This document shows, piece after piece, positions 1-7,395 of a DNA stretch of 64,000 nt (the stretch's first letter is position 1; every line of letters starts with the position of its first letter). The notes beneath the pieces were generated by a model. It saw nothing but the letters and a program-made list of their open reading frames with translations, ran no database searches and was not told where the DNA came from. The stretch lies in assembly GCF_900156375.1 (NCBI RefSeq), contig NZ_FTNK01000013.1, positions 95,271 through 159,270 on the forward strand, given 5' to 3'. Origin of the DNA: Paenibacillus macquariensis (lineage in GTDB: Bacteria; Bacillota; Bacilli; Paenibacillales; Paenibacillaceae). Position numbers and translations under genes: made by a program.

Positions 1-274
1 CGGGTCCTTCTGACACCAGCATAGTTACACTCGCTCCTTGCGGGAAATAATCCTGTTTCGCAATGTTGAGTACGTGTGCACCAATGATGTTAGATACGGT
101 CTGTAGAATAGTAGTTAAACGATCTGCATTATATTGTTCATCAATATATTCTAGATAAGCTTCGCGTTCTTCTTTCGTTCTGGTATAACAAATATCATAC
201 ATATTGAAACTTAGGGATTTCGTCAGGTTATTGAAGCCATGCAATTTAATCGTTTGTTCTGGTGTGATCTTCAT
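1..274 (-). CDS. speD: S-adenosylmethionine decarboxylase, N-terminal part (runs off the window)
   Basis: Makes decarboxylated S-adenosylmethionine, the aminopropyl donor for spermidine synthesis, in the cytoplasm. Only the first 91 codons are present; the self-cleaving serine that becomes the pyruvoyl cofactor lies beyond base 1. The visible N-terminus has LHGFNNLTKSLSFNMYDICY and later the Asn-Ile-Ala-Lys-Gln-Asp-Tyr and Pro-Gln-Gly-Ala-Ser-Val-Thr stretches, which closely match the long enterobacterial-type SpeD (about 264 residues) as I recall it, not the short Bacillus type. The ATG at 272-274 has a GAGAGGAAG ribosome binding site. Identity is strong; completeness cannot be judged. Confidence 0.93.
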   Translation of the reverse strand, partial: MKITPEQTIKLHGFNNLTKSLSFNMYDICYTRTKEEREAYLEYIDEQYNADRLTTILQTVSNIIGAHVLNIAKQDYFPQGASVTMLVSEGP

Positions 275-612
275 ACGTCAATTCTTCCTCTCGTTGTTCC
301 AACATTCGAACTCTAACATAGTTTTTTGTATTCGAAGTGAACTGGTAATAAAACTTGCTGCTTAACTGTCTTTACCCATTATAGTCAAAATAAACACATC
401 ACCATAGAGAAGACTTGTTCCCTTCAGAGAAATGAAATTATGATTTGAATTTATGTTGATGTATATACATATATTCTAGTTCTACCGGATAGCCGGAGAT
501 ATCCCCTTTCATTAGGATTATCTCTGGCTTTTGTACTTGATACGTCATATGAACAATCTATGCTCTGCCGCTTAGAAAGTAACTACTGTCGAACCAAAAG
601 GAGGATATCATT
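275..612. promoter_or_regulatory. Intergenic region with likely speD promoter
   Basis: This 338-base stretch has no gene. On the minus strand a TATAAT box lies at 378-383 about 105 bases before speD, but the matching -35 is poor, so it is a tentative speD promoter. On the plus strand it holds the hairpin at 491-535 (listed separately) and the ribosome binding site of the gene remnant at 613. I see no known riboswitch here. Confidence 0.35.
491..535 (+). terminator. Rho-independent terminator-like hairpin with no gene before it
   Basis: An 11-bp stem (491-501 with 519-529, one G-T pair) is followed by TTTT at 529-532. On the plus strand nothing between the speD start and this hairpin is coding, so it either ends the transcript of a lost gene or acts as a leader attenuator for the remnant at 613. 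Confidence 0.5.
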
Positions 613-695
613 ATGAGCCAAAACAATCGTCAAATGAAATTAGGCGTGAGCATCTCGGTCTCTCACGTCCAAAGAACCGTAATGCTAAAATTTAG
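613..695 (+). pseudogene. Deletion scar of an NtaA/SnaA/DszA-type FMN monooxygenase
   Basis: A strong AAAGGAGG site is followed at 613 by ATG and MSQNNRQMKLG, which looks like the N-terminus of flavin-dependent monooxygenases of the luciferase-like NtaA/SnaA/DszA family. In another frame the same stretch reads REHLGLSRPKNRNAKI and ends at TAG 693-695, which matches the usual C-terminal tail of that family (LREHLGLxRPxN). The two ends meet near base 645, so roughly 430 internal codons appear to be missing. The family call rests on short motifs recalled from memory. The two halves are in different frames, so no functional protein is expected. Confidence 0.6.
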
Positions 696-703
696 GTTGA
701 ATC

Positions 704-1534
704 TTAAGCATTCTTCTCCATTTCAATATCATGCTCTGGTTCCTTTAAGAAGGGTTGATACATCATAATCGCATGGTTCTCTGTGACGAACTGATCATCG
801 ATCAGTTCATGTTGAGCATTATACTTATTACGATGAATGATATTATGCCTTATATATCCGCCCCATGGCTCAAGCGTAATCCGATGGTCTCGTTCGTATA
901 CTTCATATGTATAGGACTCCGGATTCATCGCTCTCCATTCCCCAACTAAATCGTTAGCGTCCATGTAAAGGCATAACTGATATGGAACTTCAGTATCATT
1001 ACGAATCTGAAGATCTAGATAGTTATATGCACACGTTGCTCCACTTCCAAAAGGCTGTGTACGTCTTGCATCAGGAAACACGTCATAACTATGACGATGT
1101 CTCTCCGTTATCGTGAGCGAGGTATGTAACGTAATCCAATAAATGAGGTTTGAACACTGACATAATCCACCGCCTACGCCTGCTTTGAAATCGCCATAAA
1201 ATAGAACCATCCCCTCCTGATAACCCTTACGCTTCGTAGGTTTCCCAATTAGTTTCCAATAAGAAAATGTCTCTCCAGGTTGAAGAACAATACCATTCAG
1301 TTTCTTAAGCGCAATCTTCATGTTGATCACTTTATTATGCTGCATCCACATATCTACATTCTTAAGCTCTCTTAACAATGGTGTGTTATGCGAACTTACA
1401 GTATGCCCAAATGGATCTAGAGATATCTTCTTAGCGTATCTTTCTTTACCCAAGATCCACTTTATATATCTTCGAGTGACAAAATAATGCTTCCCTACAA
1501 ATAGTCTCAGTCGCGACCTTTTCTTAGGCTTCAC
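704..1534 (-). CDS. VanW family protein
   Basis: A 276-residue protein of the VanW family, whose biochemical role is not settled; members occur in vancomycin-resistance clusters and widely in Firmicutes. The core reads GVGGGLCQCSNLIYWITLHT, followed by a conserved His-Arg-His-Ser-Tyr-Asp-Val-Phe-Pro stretch and PFGSGAT, all typical of the family. There is no signal peptide; the N-terminus is basic (VKPKKRSRLRLF). I start it at GTG 1532-1534 because an AAGGAGGAG site lies 6 bases upstream; an in-frame ATG at 1582 would extend it by 16 residues but lacks a comparable site. It stands alone, convergent with the remnant at 613. Confidence 0.88.
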   Translation of the reverse strand: MKPKKRSRLRLFVGKHYFVTRRYIKWILGKERYAKKISLDPFGHTVSSHNTPLLRELKNVDMWMQHNKVINMKIALKKLNGIVLQPGETFSYWKLIGKPTKRKGYQEGMVLFYGDFKAGVGGGLCQCSNLIYWITLHTSLTITERHRHSYDVFPDARRTQPFGSGATCAYNYLDLQIRNDTEVPYQLCLYMDANDLVGEWRAMNPESYTYEVYERDHRITLEPWGGYIRHNIIHRNKYNAQHELIDDQFVTENHAIMMYQPFLKEPEHDIEMEKNA

Positions 1535-1671
1535 CGATATCTCCTCCTTGGATTGTGAACATCCCATACTTCTTATAAACATACTATCTTTATATTTGGA
1601 TATATTTTACCTTATATAATCTCATTTGTGGGTGTTTCTAATTAATAATTAAAAGACCCCTCAACAGCATT

Positions 1672-1703
1672 AAAAAAAGACTCCCCTATCTAGCAGGGAA
1701 GCC
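1672..1703 (-). terminator. Rho-independent terminator of metE
   Basis: On the minus strand an 8-bp stem (GGCTTCCC with GGGGAGTC, 1679-1703) is followed by a run of seven T. It lies 23 bases after the metE stop codon. Confidence 0.8.
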
Positions 1704-1726
1704 CATTCATATTATTTATAATTTAT

Positions 1727-4012
1727 TTAGTTCGCTACACTTCTTGCTTCTCTTGCGATTTCAGTCGCTTGCACCATATGTTTCAGAGATGCAACCGTCT
1801 CTTCTATTCCACGAGTCTTCAATCCACAATCTGGGTTAATCCAGAATAATGATGGATCTAATACTTGTAGCGCTCTATCAATCATCGACACCATTTCCTC
1901 TACAGCTGGAACTCTTGGACTATGAATGTCATACACACCTAAGCCAATACCTAGCTCATATGTGGATTCTTCAAAAGTATGAATAAGTTCTCCATGACTA
2001 CGTGATGTTTCGATGGAAATAACATCAGCATCTAATGCACGTATCGCATCAATCATTTCGTGGAACTCACAATAACACATATGTGTATGAATTTGCGTTG
2101 TGTCTTTTACAGTAGATGTAGATAGACGGAAAGCAAGAATGGAATCTTCTAGATAGCTATCCCACTTGTCTTTCTTCAGCGGCAATCCTTCTCGAAGTGC
2201 AGGCTCATCCACTTGAATCATTTCAATGCCAGCCTTCTCTAGCGCCTCAACTTCCTCCCTTAATGCTAATGCAATCTGGAAGGCTACTTCATTACGAGGA
2301 AGATCATCACGTACAAAAGACCAGTTCAATATCGTTAGTGGACCCGTCAACATCCCTTTGACCGGTTTGTCTGTAAGAGACTGAGCGTACACACTTTCTT
2401 TCACAGTCATTGGAGCAATGAATTCTACATCGCCGTAGATCACTGGCGGTTTCACGCAGCGTGAACCATAAGATTGCACCCAGCCATTTAGCGTAAAGGC
2501 AAACCCATTCAATTTCTCTCCGAAGAACTCAACCATATCCGTTCTTTCGAATTCACCATGAACGAGTACATCAATACCAATCTCTTCTTGAAGTTTGATC
2601 CAGATTTGAATCTGATCTTCAATGAAAGTCTCGTATTGCTCGCTATTCCAATCTCCCTTGCGGAAGCTTTGACGAGCTTTTCTGATCTCTGGTGACTGCG
2701 GGAAACTTCCGATCGTCGTTGTCGGTAGGAATGGAAGCTGCCATTTCTCTTGCTGACTAATCTGACGCTTAGCAAATACATTCTTTCTTGTCGATGGCTG
2801 TGAATTCCTATTCGCCGCAGCTTCTCGAACTTCAACCCGATTTCTTGATTGTGAAGCATTCAACGCTTCAACTGCTTTTCTGCTATTATTTAATTTCTCA
2901 TCTACACCCTCATATCCATTAGAAGTTGCCACAAGAAGAACAATTTCATCTAACTTCTCATCCGCATAAGCCAAAGCTTCTTTTAACACAGGATCTAATG
3001 CTGTCTCTGGTTTCGTACTAACCGGAACATGCAGTAAGCTACAAGATGGTTGCACCACAATTCGATCATTAGGTACAAATTCAGATAGCTCTTTAAGTAA
3101 TTGAAGTGGAGATTCTAGACTTGAACGCCAAATGTTACGACCGTCAATCAGACCTGCACCAAGTGTTTTGCCTTCTGGGAATCCGAATCTCTTAATCGAC
3201 TGTAAATTCTGTTCTAATCCATGAACAAGATCAAGTCCAAATCCCTGAACTGGAAGTGAGATAATCTCTTCATAATGGTCGACTGCTTCAAAATACGTCT
3301 GTAACATAATATTCAACGCTGGCGCAGCTTCATTCAAAGCGGTATAAATACGACGAATTCTCTCTAGATCTACTTTCGTAGTAGATGTTACTAGAATAGG
3401 CTCATCGATTTGGACCCATTGAACACCTGCTTGTGCAAGCTCTTGTACAATTTGCGTGTAGATTGGTAAGAATTGTTCGATCTTATCATCTATTTGGTCC
3501 GGCTCATATCCTTTGGAAAGTTTCAAGAACGTGTACAATCCAACCAATACCGGTTTACCTTCAATCCCTAACTTTTCTTTCGCTTCTTGATAAGCTTTAA
3601 GAGGACGGTTCTCAGTTAACGTTGGGGCAGCCCCATTTAACTCTGGCACAATATAATGATAATTAGTATTAAACCACTTCGTCATCTCGCATGCAGCGGC
3701 ACCTTTGTCTCCTCTTGCCATCGCATAATAAGTAGAGAACGGAACTACACCACCATCATACGAAAAGCGTTCTGGTACAAGTCCGAACATCGCTGAGGTA
3801 TCTAATATATGATCGTAGAACGAGAAATCATTCACAGGAATAAGTTCAATTCCTTTAGCTAGTTGAAGCTTCAAATGATCTAAACGAATGTCCTCCAGTT
3901 GACTAATCAATTGCGATTCATCCAACTTACCTGCCCAGTACGCCTCAAGTGTCTTCTTCCATTCTCTATTAGCCCCAATACGTGGGTACCCTAGATTACT
4001 ACTCTTTAACAT
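1727..4012 (-). CDS. metE: Cobalamin-independent methionine synthase
   Basis: Transfers the methyl group of 5-methyltetrahydropteroyl-triglutamate to homocysteine, the last step of methionine synthesis, without B12. The 761-residue length is the family norm. The N-terminal half begins SSNLGYPRIGANREWKKTLE, which is diagnostic. The C-terminal catalytic half has TTTIGSFPQSPEIRKAR, the HGEFERTDMVEFF segment, THMCYCEF (zinc-binding His and Cys) and the late WINPDCGLKTR with the second zinc Cys. I start at ATG 4010-4012, 12 bases after AGGAGG; an ATG at 4033 overlaps that site. A B12 riboswitch with a terminator precedes it, so it should be shut off when cobalamin is available, presumably in favour of a MetH elsewhere. 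Confidence 0.97.
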   Translation of the reverse strand: MLKSSNLGYPRIGANREWKKTLEAYWAGKLDESQLISQLEDIRLDHLKLQLAKGIELIPVNDFSFYDHILDTSAMFGLVPERFSYDGGVVPFSTYYAMARGDKGAAACEMTKWFNTNYHYIVPELNGAAPTLTENRPLKAYQEAKEKLGIEGKPVLVGLYTFLKLSKGYEPDQIDDKIEQFLPIYTQIVQELAQAGVQWVQIDEPILVTSTTKVDLERIRRIYTALNEAAPALNIMLQTYFEAVDHYEEIISLPVQGFGLDLVHGLEQNLQSIKRFGFPEGKTLGAGLIDGRNIWRSSLESPLQLLKELSEFVPNDRIVVQPSCSLLHVPVSTKPETALDPVLKEALAYADEKLDEIVLLVATSNGYEGVDEKLNNSRKAVEALNASQSRNRVEVREAAANRNSQPSTRKNVFAKRQISQQEKWQLPFLPTTTIGSFPQSPEIRKARQSFRKGDWNSEQYETFIEDQIQIWIKLQEEIGIDVLVHGEFERTDMVEFFGEKLNGFAFTLNGWVQSYGSRCVKPPVIYGDVEFIAPMTVKESVYAQSLTDKPVKGMLTGPLTILNWSFVRDDLPRNEVAFQIALALREEVEALEKAGIEMIQVDEPALREGLPLKKDKWDSYLEDSILAFRLSTSTVKDTTQIHTHMCYCEFHEMIDAIRALDADVISIETSRSHGELIHTFEESTYELGIGLGVYDIHSPRVPAVEEMVSMIDRALQVLDPSLFWINPDCGLKTRGIEETVASLKHMVQATEIAREARSVAN

Positions 4013-4063
4013 GTGTACATTACGCCTCCTCATATTTAACTATATATATTCAAAAAAATATCC

Positions 4064-4107
4064 AAAAAGGGCATCTTCACCCTTTTATAAAAAGGATAAA
4101 GATGCCC
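4064..4107 (-). terminator. Terminator of the cobalamin riboswitch expression platform
   Basis: On the minus strand a GGGCATC...GATGCCC hairpin (arms 4101-4107 and 4069-4075) is followed by TTTTT and a second T-rich run. It sits between the riboswitch aptamer and metE, as expected for premature termination when B12 is bound. Confidence 0.85.
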
Positions 4108-4173
4108 TAGGATATACTTACTCTAGTCGCAATCTTTAACACCTCCCTATCTCCCGTAGGTACATCAGTGTTG

Positions 4174-4343
4174 ACAAAATAGGCAGGTCTCCTGGCTCCA
4201 GAATCGTAATCCATCTGCTCTCCTTCCCGATCCCTACGATCAGTGGTTACTAAGCAGCGACTCCTCTGTTACAGTGGCGGGACCGCGCCGGTATTACACC
4301 GGACTTCCCTTTTAAGCTAAAGTTAGTTCAACTAAAGCACCTT
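4174..4343 (-). promoter_or_regulatory. Cobalamin (B12) riboswitch
   Basis: Reading the minus strand, the region contains the hallmark elements in order: AAAAGGGAA, a GGTG...TACCGG stem, GCGCGGTCCCGCCACTGT (the B12 box core) and GGAGCCAGGAGACCTGCCT. This is a textbook cobalamin aptamer. With the terminator at 4064-4107 it should give transcriptional repression of metE by adenosylcobalamin or a related form. Confidence 0.95.
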
Positions 4344-4563
4344 ATTTGCACAATGTTATTCTGTTTTCTTCCTGTGCATATAATACATCTTTATGTATAT
4401 TTATGCAACAACTTATTTACAAATACTAGTTATCCTATGATTATAGTTGATATTAAATACGATATCAAATACAAATAACTTATACAAGATCACTCCCTAG
4501 TCCACTCAAAAACTGCTAAAATAGTATAGTTGGTAGTACATATTAGGAGGATAAGAATACATC

Positions 4564-5847
4564 ATGCGCTATTTACATCAAGTCAAAAAGGGATGGAATG
4601 ATCTTTCCCTCAATATTAAATTGTTCTTTCTAGCAAATGTATTATTTCAGATCGGAGGCGGAATGTTCTCCGTCTTATATAATCTCTACATCCAAGACCT
4701 TGGTTATGAAGATGCCATGACTGGAAAAGTTGTAGGTATTCAGTCATTAGCTACAGCTCTCATGTTCATTCCTGTTGGCCTTCTTGGAGATCGGACGAGC
4801 CGCAAGAAACTACTCATCATTGGAGCTATGTTTAGTGGATTAGCTTTTATCGGTCGATCCTTCTTCGATTCGGAGTTCAGCCTATTATCACTTGCTGTCG
4901 TCTCTGGCTTATTCGCTTCCATCTTTCAAGTGTTGGCTATTCCATTCCTTGCTGAGAGTATTCCTATGAAGCAGAGACTACGTATTTTCAGTTATTATTC
5001 TTCTCTCGTCCTTGCATCACAAGTACTAGGTAGTATGGGTGGCGGCATGTTAGCCGACCTCTTCCAAACATTCGGTATGAGCCGTATTTCTAGTCTGCAA
5101 ATCGTTCTGGCTGTAGGTGGCGTAGCTACTTTTGCAGCATTCATTCCATTACTATTCATCATTGAAGCTACACGAAAAGTTAAATCCAAAGAGAACCTTG
5201 CCACAACAATAGATCAACCATTAAAAACTGTTTCTAGGAACTTGAAATCAGATTATACAATGATAGGTCAGTTTGCACTCGTCCAGCTTATTATCGGTAT
5301 TGGTTCTGGACTTGTTATTCCTTACTTGAATTTGTATTTCACCAACCGGTTCACTGTATCCCTTAGTGCCGTGGGTTTACTTATCTCACTTGGACAGATT
5401 ATGACGATTGTATCTATGTTAATCGGTCCATCTTTAGCTGCAAAAGTTGGTTCTGTGAAGGCCGTGGTGTGTTTTCAATTACTCTCCCTTCCATTCCTTC
5501 TTATAACTGGTTTTACGAATCTATTTGCAATTGCAGCTGTGAGCTTCTTATTCAGACAAGCATTGATGAATGCAGCCAATCCTATCCAGTCTTCCGTCTT
5601 GATTGATCGTGTATCTGATTCTAGCCGAGGCATAGCCAATTCCATTACCCAGACTGCATTTATGCTCGGATGGGCATTCATGGGACCTATTCAATCCTAC
5701 TTTGTTACGACTTACGGTTATTATTGGGGATATGCCGTCACTTTCAGCATCACAGGTGTGTTATATGTCAGTGCCGCCGCCCTTTATTACACAATGTTTA
5801 GGAAGCCACGTCTACAACCAAACACCGACACATTACTTACCGACTAA
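4564..5847 (+). CDS. MFS transporter
   Basis: A 427-residue major facilitator with about 12 hydrophobic segments, no signal peptide, and an MFS loop 2-3 signature (GLLGDRTSRKKLL near residues 75-87). It probably exports a small molecule, but the sequence does not show which. An AGGAGG lies 13 bases before the ATG. It is divergent from metE across the riboswitch region and monocistronic, with its own terminator. Its place beside a B12-controlled gene does not prove a link to methionine or cobalamin. Confidence 0.9.
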   Translation: MRYLHQVKKGWNDLSLNIKLFFLANVLFQIGGGMFSVLYNLYIQDLGYEDAMTGKVVGIQSLATALMFIPVGLLGDRTSRKKLLIIGAMFSGLAFIGRSFFDSEFSLLSLAVVSGLFASIFQVLAIPFLAESIPMKQRLRIFSYYSSLVLASQVLGSMGGGMLADLFQTFGMSRISSLQIVLAVGGVATFAAFIPLLFIIEATRKVKSKENLATTIDQPLKTVSRNLKSDYTMIGQFALVQLIIGIGSGLVIPYLNLYFTNRFTVSLSAVGLLISLGQIMTIVSMLIGPSLAAKVGSVKAVVCFQLLSLPFLLITGFTNLFAIAAVSFLFRQALMNAANPIQSSVLIDRVSDSSRGIANSITQTAFMLGWAFMGPIQSYFVTTYGYYWGYAVTFSITGVLYVSAAALYYTMFRKPRLQPNTDTLLTD

Positions 5848-5859
5848 TTTCCCAAATTA

Positions 5860-5906
5860 AAGGGGCATCTCTTAGCCATATATGACTGAGAGACGCCCTT
5901 TACTTT
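5860..5906 (+). terminator. Terminator after the MFS gene
   Basis: Inverted arms GGGCATCTCT and AGAGACGCCC (one mismatch) are followed by TTTACTTTT, 15 bases after the stop codon. Confidence 0.8.
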
Positions 5907-6035
5907 TACCTTTCATTCAATCCAAGTACCCATTATTCCTCAAACAACTCGTTCACGCTTGCCGAACACAAATAAATCGAACGATATAACTCCACATCGC
6001 CAATATATAGTGTATGACCAAAGGGGGAATGGCGG

Positions 6036-6603
6036 ATGAACAATCCTCATTGCACTCACCCTAGCCGGCAGCCGTGAAGCCTACAGTGAGTTATACGAAA
6101 TAACCATTCAGGATGTTTACAAGACCGTTCATTTCCTCATTGGAGATCCATTTGATGTAGATGATATCGCTCAGGAGATTTACATTCAAGTTCATAGGTC
6201 CCTTCCTCAATTTGACGTAAGCAGACCCTTTCGTCCTTGGTTAATGGGTCTCGTCATTCGGCAAATTCATGCTTATCGAAGAAAGAGATGGACGCATCTC
6301 CGGACAACTAAAAAAGCCGAAGGATATGAACAAGGCATGGCCTATGATTTCACTCATGAAGTCGTGGATAAATTGTCGAATCATTCGCTACTAATGAATG
6401 TTGAACATCTCCCCTACAAGTTGAAGCAAGTCGTGATTTTACATTATTTAAGCGAATATTCGCAAGAAGAGGTGGCTAACATCTTACGAATTCCTCTTGG
6501 AACCGTGAAATCTCGTATTCATGCAGCCTTACAGAAACTACGTCACAAACAGAAAAACAATATTCTCATCACAGGAAAGGTGGAGAACCTTCATGAATCT
6601 TGA
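6036..6603 (+). pseudogene. ECF-type sigma factor with an N-terminal frameshift
   Basis: RNA polymerase sigma factor of the ECF group. Region 2 is readable from about base 6049 (LAGSREAYSELYE, then DPFDVDDIAQEIYIQVHRSL and FRPWLMG). Region 4 has EEVANILRIPLGTVKSR. The best start is ATG 6036, 8 bases after AAGGGGG, but it is one frame away from the rest: a single-base shift between 6041 and 6048 is needed to join them, and the coding frame itself is closed by TGA at about 6037. The only in-frame ATG is at 6244, which would lose region 2. So this is either a natural frameshift, a sequencing error, or an unusual initiation. It overlaps its anti-sigma gene by 11 bases, which implies coupled translation. 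Confidence 0.8.
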
Positions 6604-7300
6604 AGAACAATTACGATCAGCCTTCAAAGAAGAAACGACAGATTTATTACCTCCACCTGATCTAAAAACAAGAATAATGGATCAAGTAACCGCTAAACAA
6701 GGGGGAAGACGAATGAAGAAATGGTTACTACCCTGTATTCTAGCTACTGCTCTACTCATTCCTACAGGAGCCTATGCTGCATATAATTATCTGGCTGACT
6801 CGATCTACGGTTCGCAAGAAAATCTTACTCACATTGGGGGCACACAGCAAAAGTATGATAAGTTAGAAGTCAAACTTCAACAAGCCAAACAGATATTAAG
6901 CAAGGAAGAATTCGCGACCTTTATGCCTTTGTTGAAAGAATTAGGGGAATACAACCTGAAATTCTCAGATTCTGAAGGGGTACTTCATCCTGAACAAATG
7001 AATACTGAGGAACAAGGGAAATATACGGCGTTGACCGAGGCACTCGAGCCATTCTTCACCAAATTAAATGATACAAAAAAATCAGGTACAAACATCGTTG
7101 TTACCGACTTTTGGGCAAGCACCCTTGATAAAGCCCAGAGTACTTTCAGTGAAGATGAATTGGAGGACTACGAAGGCATTGTGATTGAATATCTGAATCA
7201 AGTCCAGAACTCCCAAGTACGGGATGAGGCAGCTATTAAGGTACTTCAACTACAGTTAAATCCTTACTTTGATAAGTTGGGCATTGTAATGACATGGTGA
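6593..7300 (+). CDS. Putative anti-sigma factor, membrane-anchored (DUF3600-like)
   Basis: A 235-residue protein with a cytoplasmic N-terminal ~40 residues, one membrane segment (about residues 42-62, WLLPCILATALLIPTGAYAA) and a charged outer domain, the layout of an ECF anti-sigma factor. The outer part (HIGGTQQKYDKLEVKLQQAK onward) resembles the DUF3600 domain seen in such proteins in Bacillus. I chose ATG 6593 because GGAAAGGTGGAG lies just upstream; a longer frame begins at 6521 but has no such site. It overlaps the sigma gene. If the sigma factor is truly inactive, this protein has no obvious partner. Confidence 0.75.
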   Translation: MNLEEQLRSAFKEETTDLLPPPDLKTRIMDQVTAKQGGRRMKKWLLPCILATALLIPTGAYAAYNYLADSIYGSQENLTHIGGTQQKYDKLEVKLQQAKQILSKEEFATFMPLLKELGEYNLKFSDSEGVLHPEQMNTEEQGKYTALTEALEPFFTKLNDTKKSGTNIVVTDFWASTLDKAQSTFSEDELEDYEGIVIEYLNQVQNSQVRDEAAIKVLQLQLNPYFDKLGIVMTW

Positions 7301-7316
7301 GATCAGCTCCATAAAT

Positions 7317-7356
7317 AGAAGGCCTGGCTACACAAATGCAGCCAAGCCTTCTTCTA
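7317..7356. terminator. Bidirectional terminator
   Basis: GAAGGCCTGGCT and AGCCAAGCCTTC pair with one mismatch between two convergent genes. T-rich sequence follows on the plus strand. Confidence 0.7.
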
Positions 7357-7395
7357 CTTCCATTCTATTGTAGTCTAGATACGTACCTCAACTGT

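Noticed and set aside
6244..6603. Sigma factor starting at ATG 6244 as an intact short gene
   Set aside because: Conserved region 2 sequence continues upstream in the same frame to ~6049, and no ribosome binding site precedes 6244.
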